Shown: in pieces, positions 30,175 to 37,989 of the stretch
Layout: each line of letters opens with the position of its first letter
How positions within the stretch are numbered: position 1 is the stretch's first letter
NCBI GenBank assembly: GCA_023388075.1
Contig: JAEWGX010000120.1
Span: 1 to 55,409, forward strand
DNA: 55,409 nucleotides
Source: Pseudomonadota bacterium
Lineage (GTDB): Bacteria > Pseudomonadota > Gammaproteobacteria > Burkholderiales > Burkholderiaceae_E
Direction of reading: 5' to 3'
Notes under the pieces: generated by a model
Told to the model about the DNA's origin: nothing
What the model saw: the letters and a program-made list of their open reading frames with translations, nothing else
Databases searched by the model: none
Program-made: the position numbers and the translations under genes

Positions 30175-30585
30175 TTGGGCCTTTGCATTGCGGCCGGGGC
30201 TGCCGCGCTCACGCTGGCGACCCAGGCATTCACCCTCGCCTGGACCCATTCGGTGGAAAAGACCGAATGGCAGGAGCACTGGGAGGTGACCGCGCAGGGG
30301 CTCGACCTGGTCGAGGCCAGGATCAAGGGATCGGGCGCGGGCATGGAGCCGCCGTCGGATGCGGTCCTGCAGGACGGTTGGTATGTCTATCGCCCGGACG
30401 GGCCGCCGCTGGCCGCGTTACGCCTCGCGGTGTCGGGCGCCACCGGCGAGGGCTGGCGACTTTGCGCCCACGGCGATTGCACGGTGCTCGACGACCTGCT
30501 GGCCAGCGCAACCGCAGGCGCCCCGGCAGGCACCTCTCGCGGCGGTCCCTATGGCGAGATCGTCCTCTCCGTTTGCGAGAGATAG
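30175..30585 (+). CDS. DUF1850 domain-containing protein
   Basis: The frame has no ATG near the stop of the TRAP permease; a TTG at 30175-30177, two bases past that stop, is the best start and gives 136 residues, though an upstream CTG (30169) is possible. A hydrophobic N-terminal segment (about residues 2-20) is a signal or membrane anchor. It is followed by W-T-H-S-V-E-K-T-E-W-Q-E-H-W and G-S-G-A-G-M-E, the hallmarks of DUF1850. Genes of this family regularly accompany TAXI-TRAP transporters, but their role is unknown. The two Cys near residue 97-103 might form a disulfide. It ends the operon. Confidence 0.82.
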   Translation: MGLCIAAGAAALTLATQAFTLAWTHSVEKTEWQEHWEVTAQGLDLVEARIKGSGAGMEPPSDAVLQDGWYVYRPDGPPLAALRLAVSGATGEGWRLCAHGDCTVLDDLLASATAGAPAGTSRGGPYGEIVLSVCER

Positions 30586-30639
30586 TGCCGCTCGGACGGC
30601 CGACTGCCAGGCCTGGACGAGGTACCGAGATCGTTTGCC

Positions 30640-31296
30640 CTAGAGCTGAATCAGCCCGCGCCGCGCCGCGAGCGAGACCGCCTCGGTGCGGCTGGCGACC
30701 TCGAGCTTCTGCAGCACGCTCTTCACGTGGGTCTTCACCGTGCCTTCGGAGATGCCGAGGCGGCGCGCGATCGCCTTGTTGCTGGCGCCGGCGCCCATGA
30801 GACCGAGGATCTCGCTCTCGCGCGCGGTGAGCCGCTCGGTACTGACCTGAGCGGCGAGCTTGGCCGCGACCAGGGGTGGCACGAATGTCCGGCCGGCGTG
30901 CACGGCGCGGATGCACTCCAGCAACTCCTCCCGGGGCGCGTCCTTGAGCAGGTAGGCGCGCGCGCCGGCGCGCATGCCGCGGTAGATGTCCTCGTCGCCG
31001 TCGAAGGTGGTGAGGATGATCAGGCGGGCGCGGGGATTCATGGCCCGCACCTGGGTGATCACGCCCACGCCGTCGAGCTCCGGCATGCGCAGGTCGACGA
31101 GCGCGATGTCCGGGCGGTGCTCGAGCCAGAGCGCGGCGGCCTCGGCGCCGTTGCCGGCCTGCGCCACCACCCGCATGCCGGGCTGGCGATTGATCATCGC
31201 GACCAGGCCTTCGCGGACCACCTCGTGGTCATCCGCGATCAGGATGGAAATCGCGTCCTCGACCGTGCTGTCCACCGCTGTCATCCCCGTGGTCAC
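30640..31296 (-). CDS. NarL/LuxR family two-component response regulator
   Basis: The 218-residue protein has a receiver domain (about residues 16-135) with acidic pocket Asp22-Asp23, phospho-acceptor Asp68 in V-D-L-R-M-P, the switch Thr in L-T-T-F and Lys in L-L-K-D-A. A LuxR-type helix-turn-helix follows (about 150-210), with L-T-A-R-E-S-E-I-L and I-S-E-G-T-V-K-T-H-V. Its ATG overlaps the stop of the kinase gene by 4 bp, so the two are co-translated and form a cognate pair. Targets are unknown; nearby ndh, phosphoketolase and cydAB are candidates only. Confidence 0.95.
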   Translation of the reverse strand: MTTGMTAVDSTVEDAISILIADDHEVVREGLVAMINRQPGMRVVAQAGNGAEAAALWLEHRPDIALVDLRMPELDGVGVITQVRAMNPRARLIILTTFDGDEDIYRGMRAGARAYLLKDAPREELLECIRAVHAGRTFVPPLVAAKLAAQVSTERLTARESEILGLMGAGASNKAIARRLGISEGTVKTHVKSVLQKLEVASRTEAVSLAARRGLIQL

Positions 31297-34200
31297 GTCG
31301 CCGGCCTCAGGTCAGCCCGGGCAAGTCGCCTGGCGCCACCCGCCGGCCTGCGCTCGCGGCGCAGCGCGACCGCGATCGACGTGCCGTCACCGGGGCGGCT
31401 CTGCACCGCGAGCCGGCCGCCCAGGCGCTCGATGCGCTGGCGCATGCCGGACAACCCGAAGCCGTTCGCGCCGCGGGCGGCGTCGAAGCCGCTGCCGTCG
31501 TCCTCGACCGCGAGTTCCACGCCGTCGTCCCGGAACGCGAGGCGCACGGCGAGCTTGCGCGGGTTGGCGTGCTTGAGCGCATTGGCCAGCGCCTCCTGGC
31601 CGATGTGCAGGAGATTGTCCTCCCATTCCGGCGGCAGGTCCCAGGCGGTTCCGGTCACCTCGAAGCGCGCCTCGATACCGGTGCCGGCGGTGGTCCGCTG
31701 CAGCAGGCCCTGGATGGCGGTGCCGAGCTCGGCCTGCTCCAGCACCAGGGGGCGCAGCGCGTGGACCGAGCGGCGCGCTTCGGCAAGGCTCTGCCTGGCG
31801 AGCTCGCTCGCGCGCTGGATGTGGTCGGTCGCCTCCGCGGGGCGACCGTGCGCGCTTGCGTCCTTGGCCGCCTCGAGCTGGATCACCACGCCGGTGAAGC
31901 CCTGCGCGAGCGTGTCGTGGATGTCGCGGGCCATGCGGTTGCGCTCGTCCAGCACCGCGCTGCGCCGGCCCTGTTCCTCCAGGCGGGCGAGCTGCAGGGC
32001 GAGCGTCGCCTGCAGGGCCAGCGCGCGGGCGAGCGTGAGCTCCTCCGGCTCGAACTCGCGGGCATGCGCGAACCGGACGGTGCAGGCGCCGTAGCGCCGC
32101 GCCCCGATCACCAGCGGGACGTGCAGCGCGCTGGCACCCCCCTGGCCGCGCACCCAATCCCGCACTGAGGCGGCATCCACCAGGCCCGCCGCCCCGCACT
32201 TGGCATCGAGCACCAGCGGCTCGCAGCCGCCGGCGTTCAGCGCGCCGTCGCATTCCGCGAGCTGGCAGCGTCCGCCATGCGGATCCTGCGCGTCGGTGCG
32301 CATGAGTCGCCCGCCCTCGTAGGACAGGCGCACCACCAGCGTGTCGGGTTTCTCTCCAGGCTCCCAGAAGGTGCCGCCCACGCCTCCGAGCTGCTCGACG
32401 ATCGTCTTCAGCACCTGGCCGATGAAGGCGTCCAGAGTCGGCTCGCGGGTGATCGACTGCAGGGTGTTGGTGATCACCGTGGTGTGGGCCCGGGCGAGCT
32501 GCTCCGCGCGACGCAGGGCCTCGTTCATCGCCTGCAGCTCCGCCGCCTTCTCGGTGGCGATGCGTTCGCGCTCGCGGCTGAGCGCGGCCTCCTTGCTGGC
32601 CTCGGCGAGCCGGGTGACCTCCAGCAGCAGGGTGGCCTGCTGCACCAGGATGCGCGCGAACTCGATCTGCTCGGCCCGCACGTCCTCCTGGTTGCGCAAC
32701 CGGACCATGCACGAGCCGAGCACGACGCCGCCCGCGGTCATCGGGAGCGCGAGGACGGCCTTGATCCCCTGGGCCTCGAGGTGGGCACAGATCTCGGGGG
32801 AGATCTCGCTGGCCTCGCGCAGCGACGAGATGCTCACCTCGCCGCGGAGCAGGCTGGGCAGCAGTCCGGCTTCGCGATCCAGCGGAAGCGGCACCCTGGC
32901 ATTGGGGTGGCCGGATTCGGCGCCGCTCAGCAGGCGTCCCCGGTCGTAGACCAGGTGCAGGAGGCCGCGGGCGTGGTTCGTGTCGTGCAGCCAGAGCGAG
33001 CTCGACGGTGCGCCGAGGTGCTGCGAGATGGCGATCAGCATGTCGCCCAGCGCGGTGTCCAGCGACGATTCCTTCGCGAGCCGGTCGAGCGTGTGGGTGA
33101 GCGCCTCGTTGGTGCGCACGAGCTGCGCGAGCCGCTCGTCGCTGACCGCGGCCTGCTTCGCCCGTTCGGCAAGCTCCGCCATCTGCGCGGCGAGGGCCGC
33201 CTGGTGGCCGAAGCCGCGGGCGACCTCCAGCAGCTCCTCGTCCGGCATGCGCTCGTGCGGGAAGTAGATGCCGACGAACCCCAGCGCGCGATCGCCCAGC
33301 CGCAGCGGCACCGCGAGCAGGGACAGGTGGCCCATCGCGCGATGCCAGTTGAGCAGGTAGGGCGGCGCGTCGTGATTGCCCGCCGACGTGGTGAACCACG
33401 CGTAGTGCTCGCTGCGCTGGATGGTGCGCCAGACCTGCAGGGTGGCCGCCGGCGCGGGCGAGCGCCACGGCACGAAGCGCTCGTCGGTGGCGAGGTCGAT
33501 GACCTCGCCCTCGCTCACGCAGGAGGCGAGCCGGACCTCGCCGGTCGCGTCGTCGTAGAGATAGACGCCGGTCATGCACGCCTGCATCTGCGTGGCGGCC
33601 TCGCGCATGATGTGGTCCAGCAGGGCGGCGGAGTCGTCCGCATTCACCAGGTGCGCCAGCGTGCGCTGGAGCGCGGCGTTGGCGCTCTCCAGCCGCGCGG
33701 CCCGTTCCCGGGCCGCGCGCTCGCGCGCCTCGATCAGCGCGGATTCGCGTGCCTGGCGGCTGAGGTGGGAGATCCGCAGCACCAGCGTCGCCTGCTGGGC
33801 GAGGGACTTGGCGGTGCGCAGCTCCTCCGCGGTGAACTGCCGGGGGGCCTTGAAGCGGACGGTGAGGGCGCCGAGGACGTCCTCACCGAACACCAGCGGC
33901 ACCAGCAGCACGCTGTGCACGCCCGTGCGCTTCGCCCAGGCATTGAAGCGCGCGCACTGCTCCTCGCTGCCATCGAACGAGCCGGCGGGGATGAGCACCG
34001 GTTCCGCCTCATGCCTGCGCCATCGCTCCACCACCTCGGGCGGGAAGGGCTGGGAACGCTTGCCGGGATGATCGTCCTCCAGCTCGTCCCCGCTGCGGAA
34101 GCATTCGAACCCGCGGTCGTAGTCGGTGGCGATGCGGGTGTCGTGCAGGCCGGCGCCTACCGTCCAGAGGGCGCCCCCGCATCCGCCGAGGCGGGCGACA

Positions 34201-34487
34201 ATGGTGCCGAGCGCCTCGCGTACGAACGTGTCCGCGTTGGGCGCGAGGCGCAGTGTCTCCAGCGCGGCGGTGATGAGGGAGACCTGCTCGGTGGCCAGGC
34301 GCTCCGCCGCGAGCGAGCCGGGCGCGGCCTCGTCCGTGTCCACCCTGCGCACCTGGCAGATGGGTGTGTTCGGGTCCGGTCCGGGCGCGGCCGCCGTGGC
34401 CTGCTCGGGGTTGCCCAGGCGGACTTCCGGCAGGTGCACCGGGGCGGGGCGGACGTTCGGCGTCGGGTAGGTGGATTTCGTGTCCAT
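31293..34487 (-). CDS. soluble multi-GAF sensor histidine kinase (HisKA_3/NarL-partner type)
   Basis: The 1064-residue kinase has no membrane helix or signal peptide, so it senses in the cytoplasm. Four GAF-like modules lie at about 70-240, 285-435, 470-625 and 670-835, each ending in a similar Q-A-T-L/Q-A-A-L helical linker. The kinase core has the H box M-A-R-D-I-H-D-T-L with His857, an N box H-I-G-Q-E-A-L-A-N-A (961-970), V-E-D-D-G-S-G-F and G-L-S-G-M-R. GAF modules in such kinases bind haem, nucleotides or small aromatics, or respond to redox; the ligand here is not evident. It is first in a two-gene operon with the response regulator. Confidence 0.93.
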   Translation of the reverse strand: MDTKSTYPTPNVRPAPVHLPEVRLGNPEQATAAAPGPDPNTPICQVRRVDTDEAAPGSLAAERLATEQVSLITAALETLRLAPNADTFVREALGTIVARLGGCGGALWTVGAGLHDTRIATDYDRGFECFRSGDELEDDHPGKRSQPFPPEVVERWRRHEAEPVLIPAGSFDGSEEQCARFNAWAKRTGVHSVLLVPLVFGEDVLGALTVRFKAPRQFTAEELRTAKSLAQQATLVLRISHLSRQARESALIEARERAARERAARLESANAALQRTLAHLVNADDSAALLDHIMREAATQMQACMTGVYLYDDATGEVRLASCVSEGEVIDLATDERFVPWRSPAPAATLQVWRTIQRSEHYAWFTTSAGNHDAPPYLLNWHRAMGHLSLLAVPLRLGDRALGFVGIYFPHERMPDEELLEVARGFGHQAALAAQMAELAERAKQAAVSDERLAQLVRTNEALTHTLDRLAKESSLDTALGDMLIAISQHLGAPSSSLWLHDTNHARGLLHLVYDRGRLLSGAESGHPNARVPLPLDREAGLLPSLLRGEVSISSLREASEISPEICAHLEAQGIKAVLALPMTAGGVVLGSCMVRLRNQEDVRAEQIEFARILVQQATLLLEVTRLAEASKEAALSRERERIATEKAAELQAMNEALRRAEQLARAHTTVITNTLQSITREPTLDAFIGQVLKTIVEQLGGVGGTFWEPGEKPDTLVVRLSYEGGRLMRTDAQDPHGGRCQLAECDGALNAGGCEPLVLDAKCGAAGLVDAASVRDWVRGQGGASALHVPLVIGARRYGACTVRFAHAREFEPEELTLARALALQATLALQLARLEEQGRRSAVLDERNRMARDIHDTLAQGFTGVVIQLEAAKDASAHGRPAEATDHIQRASELARQSLAEARRSVHALRPLVLEQAELGTAIQGLLQRTTAGTGIEARFEVTGTAWDLPPEWEDNLLHIGQEALANALKHANPRKLAVRLAFRDDGVELAVEDDGSGFDAARGANGFGLSGMRQRIERLGGRLAVQSRPGDGTSIAVALRRERRPAGGARRLARADLRPAT

Positions 34488-34687
34488 GATTCGATGATCC
34501 TACAGACGGCATGATGCCCGGGCGCGCCCCCCTGGAACCATCCCCCTTTGGGGAGAGGGTCACCTGCCACCGGACGGCCGGGAGGGCTACCGGCAATGAT
34601 GCCGCAGGACGGCCGAGGCCGCGAGCGACGCGGTCCCTGGCGCGGCCAGGGCTCGTGGGCAAGGCGGAGGGCTCGTTACACTGCACC

Positions 34688-36040
34688 ATGGAAAGCACGG
34701 GGAGGCGGGAGCCGGTGGCGGCGGGAATCGTGATCGTGGGCGGTGGGGCGGGCGGGCTGGAGCTGGCCTGCCAGCTGGGGCGCAAGCTCGGCAGCGGGCG
34801 GGTGACGCTCGTCGACCGGCGGCTCTTCCACGTCTGGAAGCCCTCGCTGCACGAGGTGGCGGCGGGTACGCTGGATATCCACCAGGAAGGCCTCTCCTAC
34901 CTGATGCTTGCCCACGACAACGGCTTCGACTTCGTCTACGGTGCGATGCAGGCGCTGGATGCGGCGGAAAGGACCATCACGGTCGGCGAGATCCGCGGCG
35001 AGGGCGGCGAGATCGTCGTGCCGCGCCGCGAGCTGTCCTACCAGGCCCTGGTGATCGCAGTGGGCAGCACGGCCAACTACTTCGGCATTCCGGGCGCGGC
35101 CGAGCACAGCATCGCGCTGAACGGCCCGGACGACGCCGAGCGGTTCCGCCTGCGGATGCTGAAGATCCTGACGCTCGCGGAGCTGGAGCAGGCCGGGAGC
35201 CCGGCCGAGCCGCAGGCACTCGGGCGCGAGCGGCACGGGATCGACATCGTCATCATCGGCGGCGGCGCGACCGGCGTCGAGCTCGCCGCGGAGCTGCGCG
35301 AGGCGAGCCAGGTGCATGCCAACTACGGATTTCGCCATCTGGACCCGCACCGCGACGTGCGCATCACGCTGGTCGAGGGCGCCCCGCGCATCCTCGCGCC
35401 GCTGAGCGAGAAGGTTTCCGACGCCGCGGCCCGGCTGCTCGCGCAGCGCCATGTCCGGGTGGTCACCGGCTGCAAGGTCGCCCGCATCGACGCGCAGGGT
35501 CTGGAGGACGAGGAGGGCAACCGCTATCCCGCGGATCTGTGCGTGTGGGCCGCGGGCATCAAGGCACCGGACTTCCTCGCGACGCTCGGGCTGCCGACCG
35601 CCAAGGCGGGGGCGCTCGAGGTGGACGCCCACCTGCGCGTGAAGGGCCATCGCGACATCTACGCGCTCGGCGACTGCGCCTTCTGCATCGACGGCGGTGG
35701 TCGGCCGGTACCGCCGCGCGCCCAGGCCGCGCACCAGCAGGCAGCCTACCTCAAGGACGTCCTGGTGCGTACGGCGCAGGGTCGGCCGGCAGCCGAGTCA
35801 CCCTATGTCTATCGCGACCACGGTTCGCTGGTCTCGATCGGGACGCGGAGCTCGGTGGGCAGCCTGATGGGCTCGCTGTTCCGCTCCACCTGGTTCGTCG
35901 AAGGGATCTTCGCGCGGATGATGTACGCGAGCCTGCACCTGCTGCACCACAAGGCGGTGCTCGGCACGGTCCGCACGGGGGTGCTCGCGATCGCCCGCTT
36001 TCTGGTGAAGCGCACCACGCCGCTCGTCAAGCTTCACTAG
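34688..36040 (+). CDS. ndh: type II NADH dehydrogenase (NDH-2), NAD(P)/FAD-dependent oxidoreductase
   Basis: ATG 34688 gives 450 residues. The FAD-binding motif V-I-V-G-G-G-A-G-G-L-E (about 15-25) and the NADH motif I-I-G-G-G-A-T-G-V-E (about 190-200) are intact, as is the second FAD motif I-Y-A-L-G-D-C-A. The extended C-terminal region with R-S-T-W-F-V-E-G, a helical segment and basic end fits the membrane-attaching part of NDH-2. It passes electrons from NADH to quinone without pumping protons. Earlier starts would prefix a low-quality Pro/Arg-rich stretch. The gene diverges from the kinase gene at 34487. A bd oxidase lies 4.6 kb downstream. Confidence 0.93.
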   Translation: MESTGRREPVAAGIVIVGGGAGGLELACQLGRKLGSGRVTLVDRRLFHVWKPSLHEVAAGTLDIHQEGLSYLMLAHDNGFDFVYGAMQALDAAERTITVGEIRGEGGEIVVPRRELSYQALVIAVGSTANYFGIPGAAEHSIALNGPDDAERFRLRMLKILTLAELEQAGSPAEPQALGRERHGIDIVIIGGGATGVELAAELREASQVHANYGFRHLDPHRDVRITLVEGAPRILAPLSEKVSDAAARLLAQRHVRVVTGCKVARIDAQGLEDEEGNRYPADLCVWAAGIKAPDFLATLGLPTAKAGALEVDAHLRVKGHRDIYALGDCAFCIDGGGRPVPPRAQAAHQQAAYLKDVLVRTAQGRPAAESPYVYRDHGSLVSIGTRSSVGSLMGSLFRSTWFVEGIFARMMYASLHLLHHKAVLGTVRTGVLAIARFLVKRTTPLVKLH

Positions 36041-36091
36041 ATTCACTAGACGGTGGCGGGGTTCGCAGGTTCGAGCTTTCGGGAGGGCACG

Positions 36092-37192
36092 ATGGGACAG
36101 GTTCTGGGGCTCGGCATCTCGCACTATCCGCCCCTCGGCGGCCGGGATGCCGACATGGCCAACATCCTCAAGGGAAGGATGCGGGATCCCGACATCCCAG
36201 CCGACGTGAAGGATCCGGCCAACTGGCCGGCGGCGATGCGCGAGGAATGGGGTGACGACGAGGGCACGGCCGCTGCCGCGCGCCATCGCGCCGCGATGCG
36301 GGCGGGCCTCGAGCGGGTACGTGCGGCGCTCGACGACTTCCGCCCGGACTTCGTCCTGATGTGGGGCGACGACCAGTACGAGAACTTCCAGGACGACGTC
36401 ATCCCGGCCTTCGCCGTGCTCGCCTACGGGGACATGACTCTCTACCCGTGGAAGCATGCCGGCGCCTCGGCGATGGTCGGCGCCGCCCGCAAGGACGAAT
36501 GGGGTGGCGGCAAACCCAACGTGTGGAACGAAGGGCCCGAGACCGCCTTCCAGGTGCGCGGTCATCCCGAGGCGGCGCGGCATGTCGCGAGCGAGCTGCT
36601 GCGATCGGACTTCGACGTCGCCTACGCGTACCGGCCGCTGCACCATCCCGGGCTCGCGCATGCCTTCCTGAATGCCGTGCTCTACCTGGACTACGACCGG
36701 CAGGGCTTCGCGCATCCGGTGGTGCCGGTATCGATCAACTGCTACGGCCGGCGCATCGTGAGCCACCGCGGCTTCATCACCCGCTGGGTGGACCGGTATC
36801 GTCCGCTCGATCCACCGTCACCATCGCCGCGACGCTGCTTCGACTTCGGCGCGGCGATCGGTCGCATCGCGCGCGAAAGCCCCTGGCGCGTGGCGCTGCT
36901 CGCCTCGTCGAGCTGGTCGCATGCCTTTCTCGTCGACAAGACCTATCGCATGCAGCCGGACGTGGAGTCCGACCGGATGCTCTACCGCGCAATGGTGGCG
37001 GGCGACTACGGCACCTGGCGCGGCTACACGCTCGACCGCATCGAGGATGCGGGGCAACAGGAGAATCTCAACTGGTTCGCGCTCGTGGGTGCGATGAGCG
37101 CGCTGGGGCAGCGGGTCGCGTGGTCCGACTTCGTCGAGACGCGGGTGTTCAACTCGAACAAGGTCGCGGCCATCTTCGAGCCGCGCGCCTGA
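36092..37192 (+). CDS. class III extradiol ring-cleavage dioxygenase-like protein (LigB family)
   Basis: ATG 36092 is preceded by a GGGAGGG site and gives 366 residues. The N-terminal G-I-S-H-Y-P-P-L contains the candidate iron-ligand His, and M-W-G-D-D-Q-Y-E-N-F (about 90-99) and L-A-S-S-S-W-S-H-A-F (about 270-279) match the subunit-B type of protocatechuate 4,5-dioxygenase and related enzymes. Such enzymes use Fe(II) and O2 to open catechol-like rings. No ring-hydroxylating or downstream meta-cleavage genes are adjacent, so the substrate is unknown and the activity may be different. It starts 51 bp after ndh on the same strand and could share its transcript. Confidence 0.82.
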   Translation: MGQVLGLGISHYPPLGGRDADMANILKGRMRDPDIPADVKDPANWPAAMREEWGDDEGTAAAARHRAAMRAGLERVRAALDDFRPDFVLMWGDDQYENFQDDVIPAFAVLAYGDMTLYPWKHAGASAMVGAARKDEWGGGKPNVWNEGPETAFQVRGHPEAARHVASELLRSDFDVAYAYRPLHHPGLAHAFLNAVLYLDYDRQGFAHPVVPVSINCYGRRIVSHRGFITRWVDRYRPLDPPSPSPRRCFDFGAAIGRIARESPWRVALLASSSWSHAFLVDKTYRMQPDVESDRMLYRAMVAGDYGTWRGYTLDRIEDAGQQENLNWFALVGAMSALGQRVAWSDFVETRVFNSNKVAAIFEPRA

Positions 37193-37348
37193 TCCGTCCT
37201 CGTCCGGGTCTCCAGGGTCTGTGCAATCCCGCGGGCATGTCGTTTGCGACTGCCTGGGACGATGCGTCCGGTGGCGGCGCGTGCAGGGCACGCAAGCGAA
37301 GTACCGGCGAGGGCGCAGATCCACGGTAACCAGAACGAGGACCATGAA

Positions 37349-37879
37349 ATGGACAATCTGAAGACCGCTGTATTCAGCGCATGCATCCTGATGGCCGGCG
37401 GGGTCGTCGCCCAGACAGGCGGCACCCAGGCCGACACCACCCGCTCGCAGGGCTCGCCGGGTTCGATCACCCAGCAGGCGGCTCCGCAGACGCAGGCACC
37501 TGACCAGACACCCGGCAGCGGCAACGCCGCCGCGCCGGCCGGCAGCAGCGCGACCGGGGGATCGCCCGCTGGCGCGACGACCAGCGGATCCACCACCCCG
37601 GGTGGCGCGGCCTCGTCCACGAGCTCGGAAGGATCGCCGGGCGCGCTGAAGGAACAGATGGCGCCGGGAACGATGCAGGGCAATCGCGGCACCACCCAGG
37701 GTGGTGAGGCGACCAGCCCCGGCATGGGCTCTCAGCCGTCGTCGGCCGGCCCGATGCGTGGCTCGACGGAAAGCGGCGCTTCCAGCGCCACCCGCTCGGA
37801 AGGCTCGCCTGGCGCGACCCGCTCGCAGATGGCCCCGGGCACCGGGAGCACCACGTCCCCCGGCTCGGGCGCGAAGTAA
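37349..37879 (+). CDS. secreted low-complexity Ser/Gly/Pro/Thr-rich repeat protein
   Basis: The 176-residue product has a signal peptide (residues 1-21, cleavage near V-V-A-Q). The mature part is almost entirely S, G, T, P, A, Q, with no Cys, no Trp and no aromatic residue after Phe9, so it should be disordered. An 18-residue unit of pattern T-x-S-(E/Q)-G-S-P-G-x4-Q-x-A-P-x-T recurs three times (31-48, 91-108, 148-165), about 60 residues apart. I do not recognise a family. It follows the dioxygenase by 156 bp and is closed by a strong intrinsic terminator. Third positions are G/C-rich, supporting real coding. Confidence 0.7.
   Translation: MDNLKTAVFSACILMAGGVVAQTGGTQADTTRSQGSPGSITQQAAPQTQAPDQTPGSGNAAAPAGSSATGGSPAGATTSGSTTPGGAASSTSSEGSPGALKEQMAPGTMQGNRGTTQGGEATSPGMGSQPSSAGPMRGSTESGASSATRSEGSPGATRSQMAPGTGSTTSPGSGAK
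37439..37843 (+). repeat. three 54-bp coding repeats in the low-complexity secreted protein
   Basis: Units at 37439-37492, 37619-37672 and 37790-37843 encode the 18-residue pattern with central S-G-S-P-G or E-G-S-P-G and a following Q-M-A-P-G-T. The second and third are the closer pair. Periods are 180 and 171 bp. They share sequence at both DNA and protein level, which points to internal duplication rather than composition alone. Confidence 0.6.
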
Positions 37880-37918
37880 CCGGCCCTACCTGACCGCTGC
37901 CACGGCAGCGGTTCCCGG

Positions 37919-37951
37919 AAAGCCCCGCCGGCCCCGCCGGTGGGGCTTTTT
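37919..37951 (+). terminator. intrinsic terminator after the repeat-protein gene
   Basis: The stem aaagcccc (37919-37926) pairs with ggggcttt (37942-37949), with an inner stem ccggc/gccgg (37928-37932 with 37936-37940), then ends in a run of five T (37947-37951). A separate hairpin, ccgctgcc/ggcagcgg, lies at 37894-37911. The complementary side offers only a short T run, so it may also weakly stop the convergent phosphoketolase transcript. Confidence 0.85.
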
Positions 37952-37989
37952 CATGGGTCCATCTTCTTCCGCGGGCCGCGCCCGCGGCC

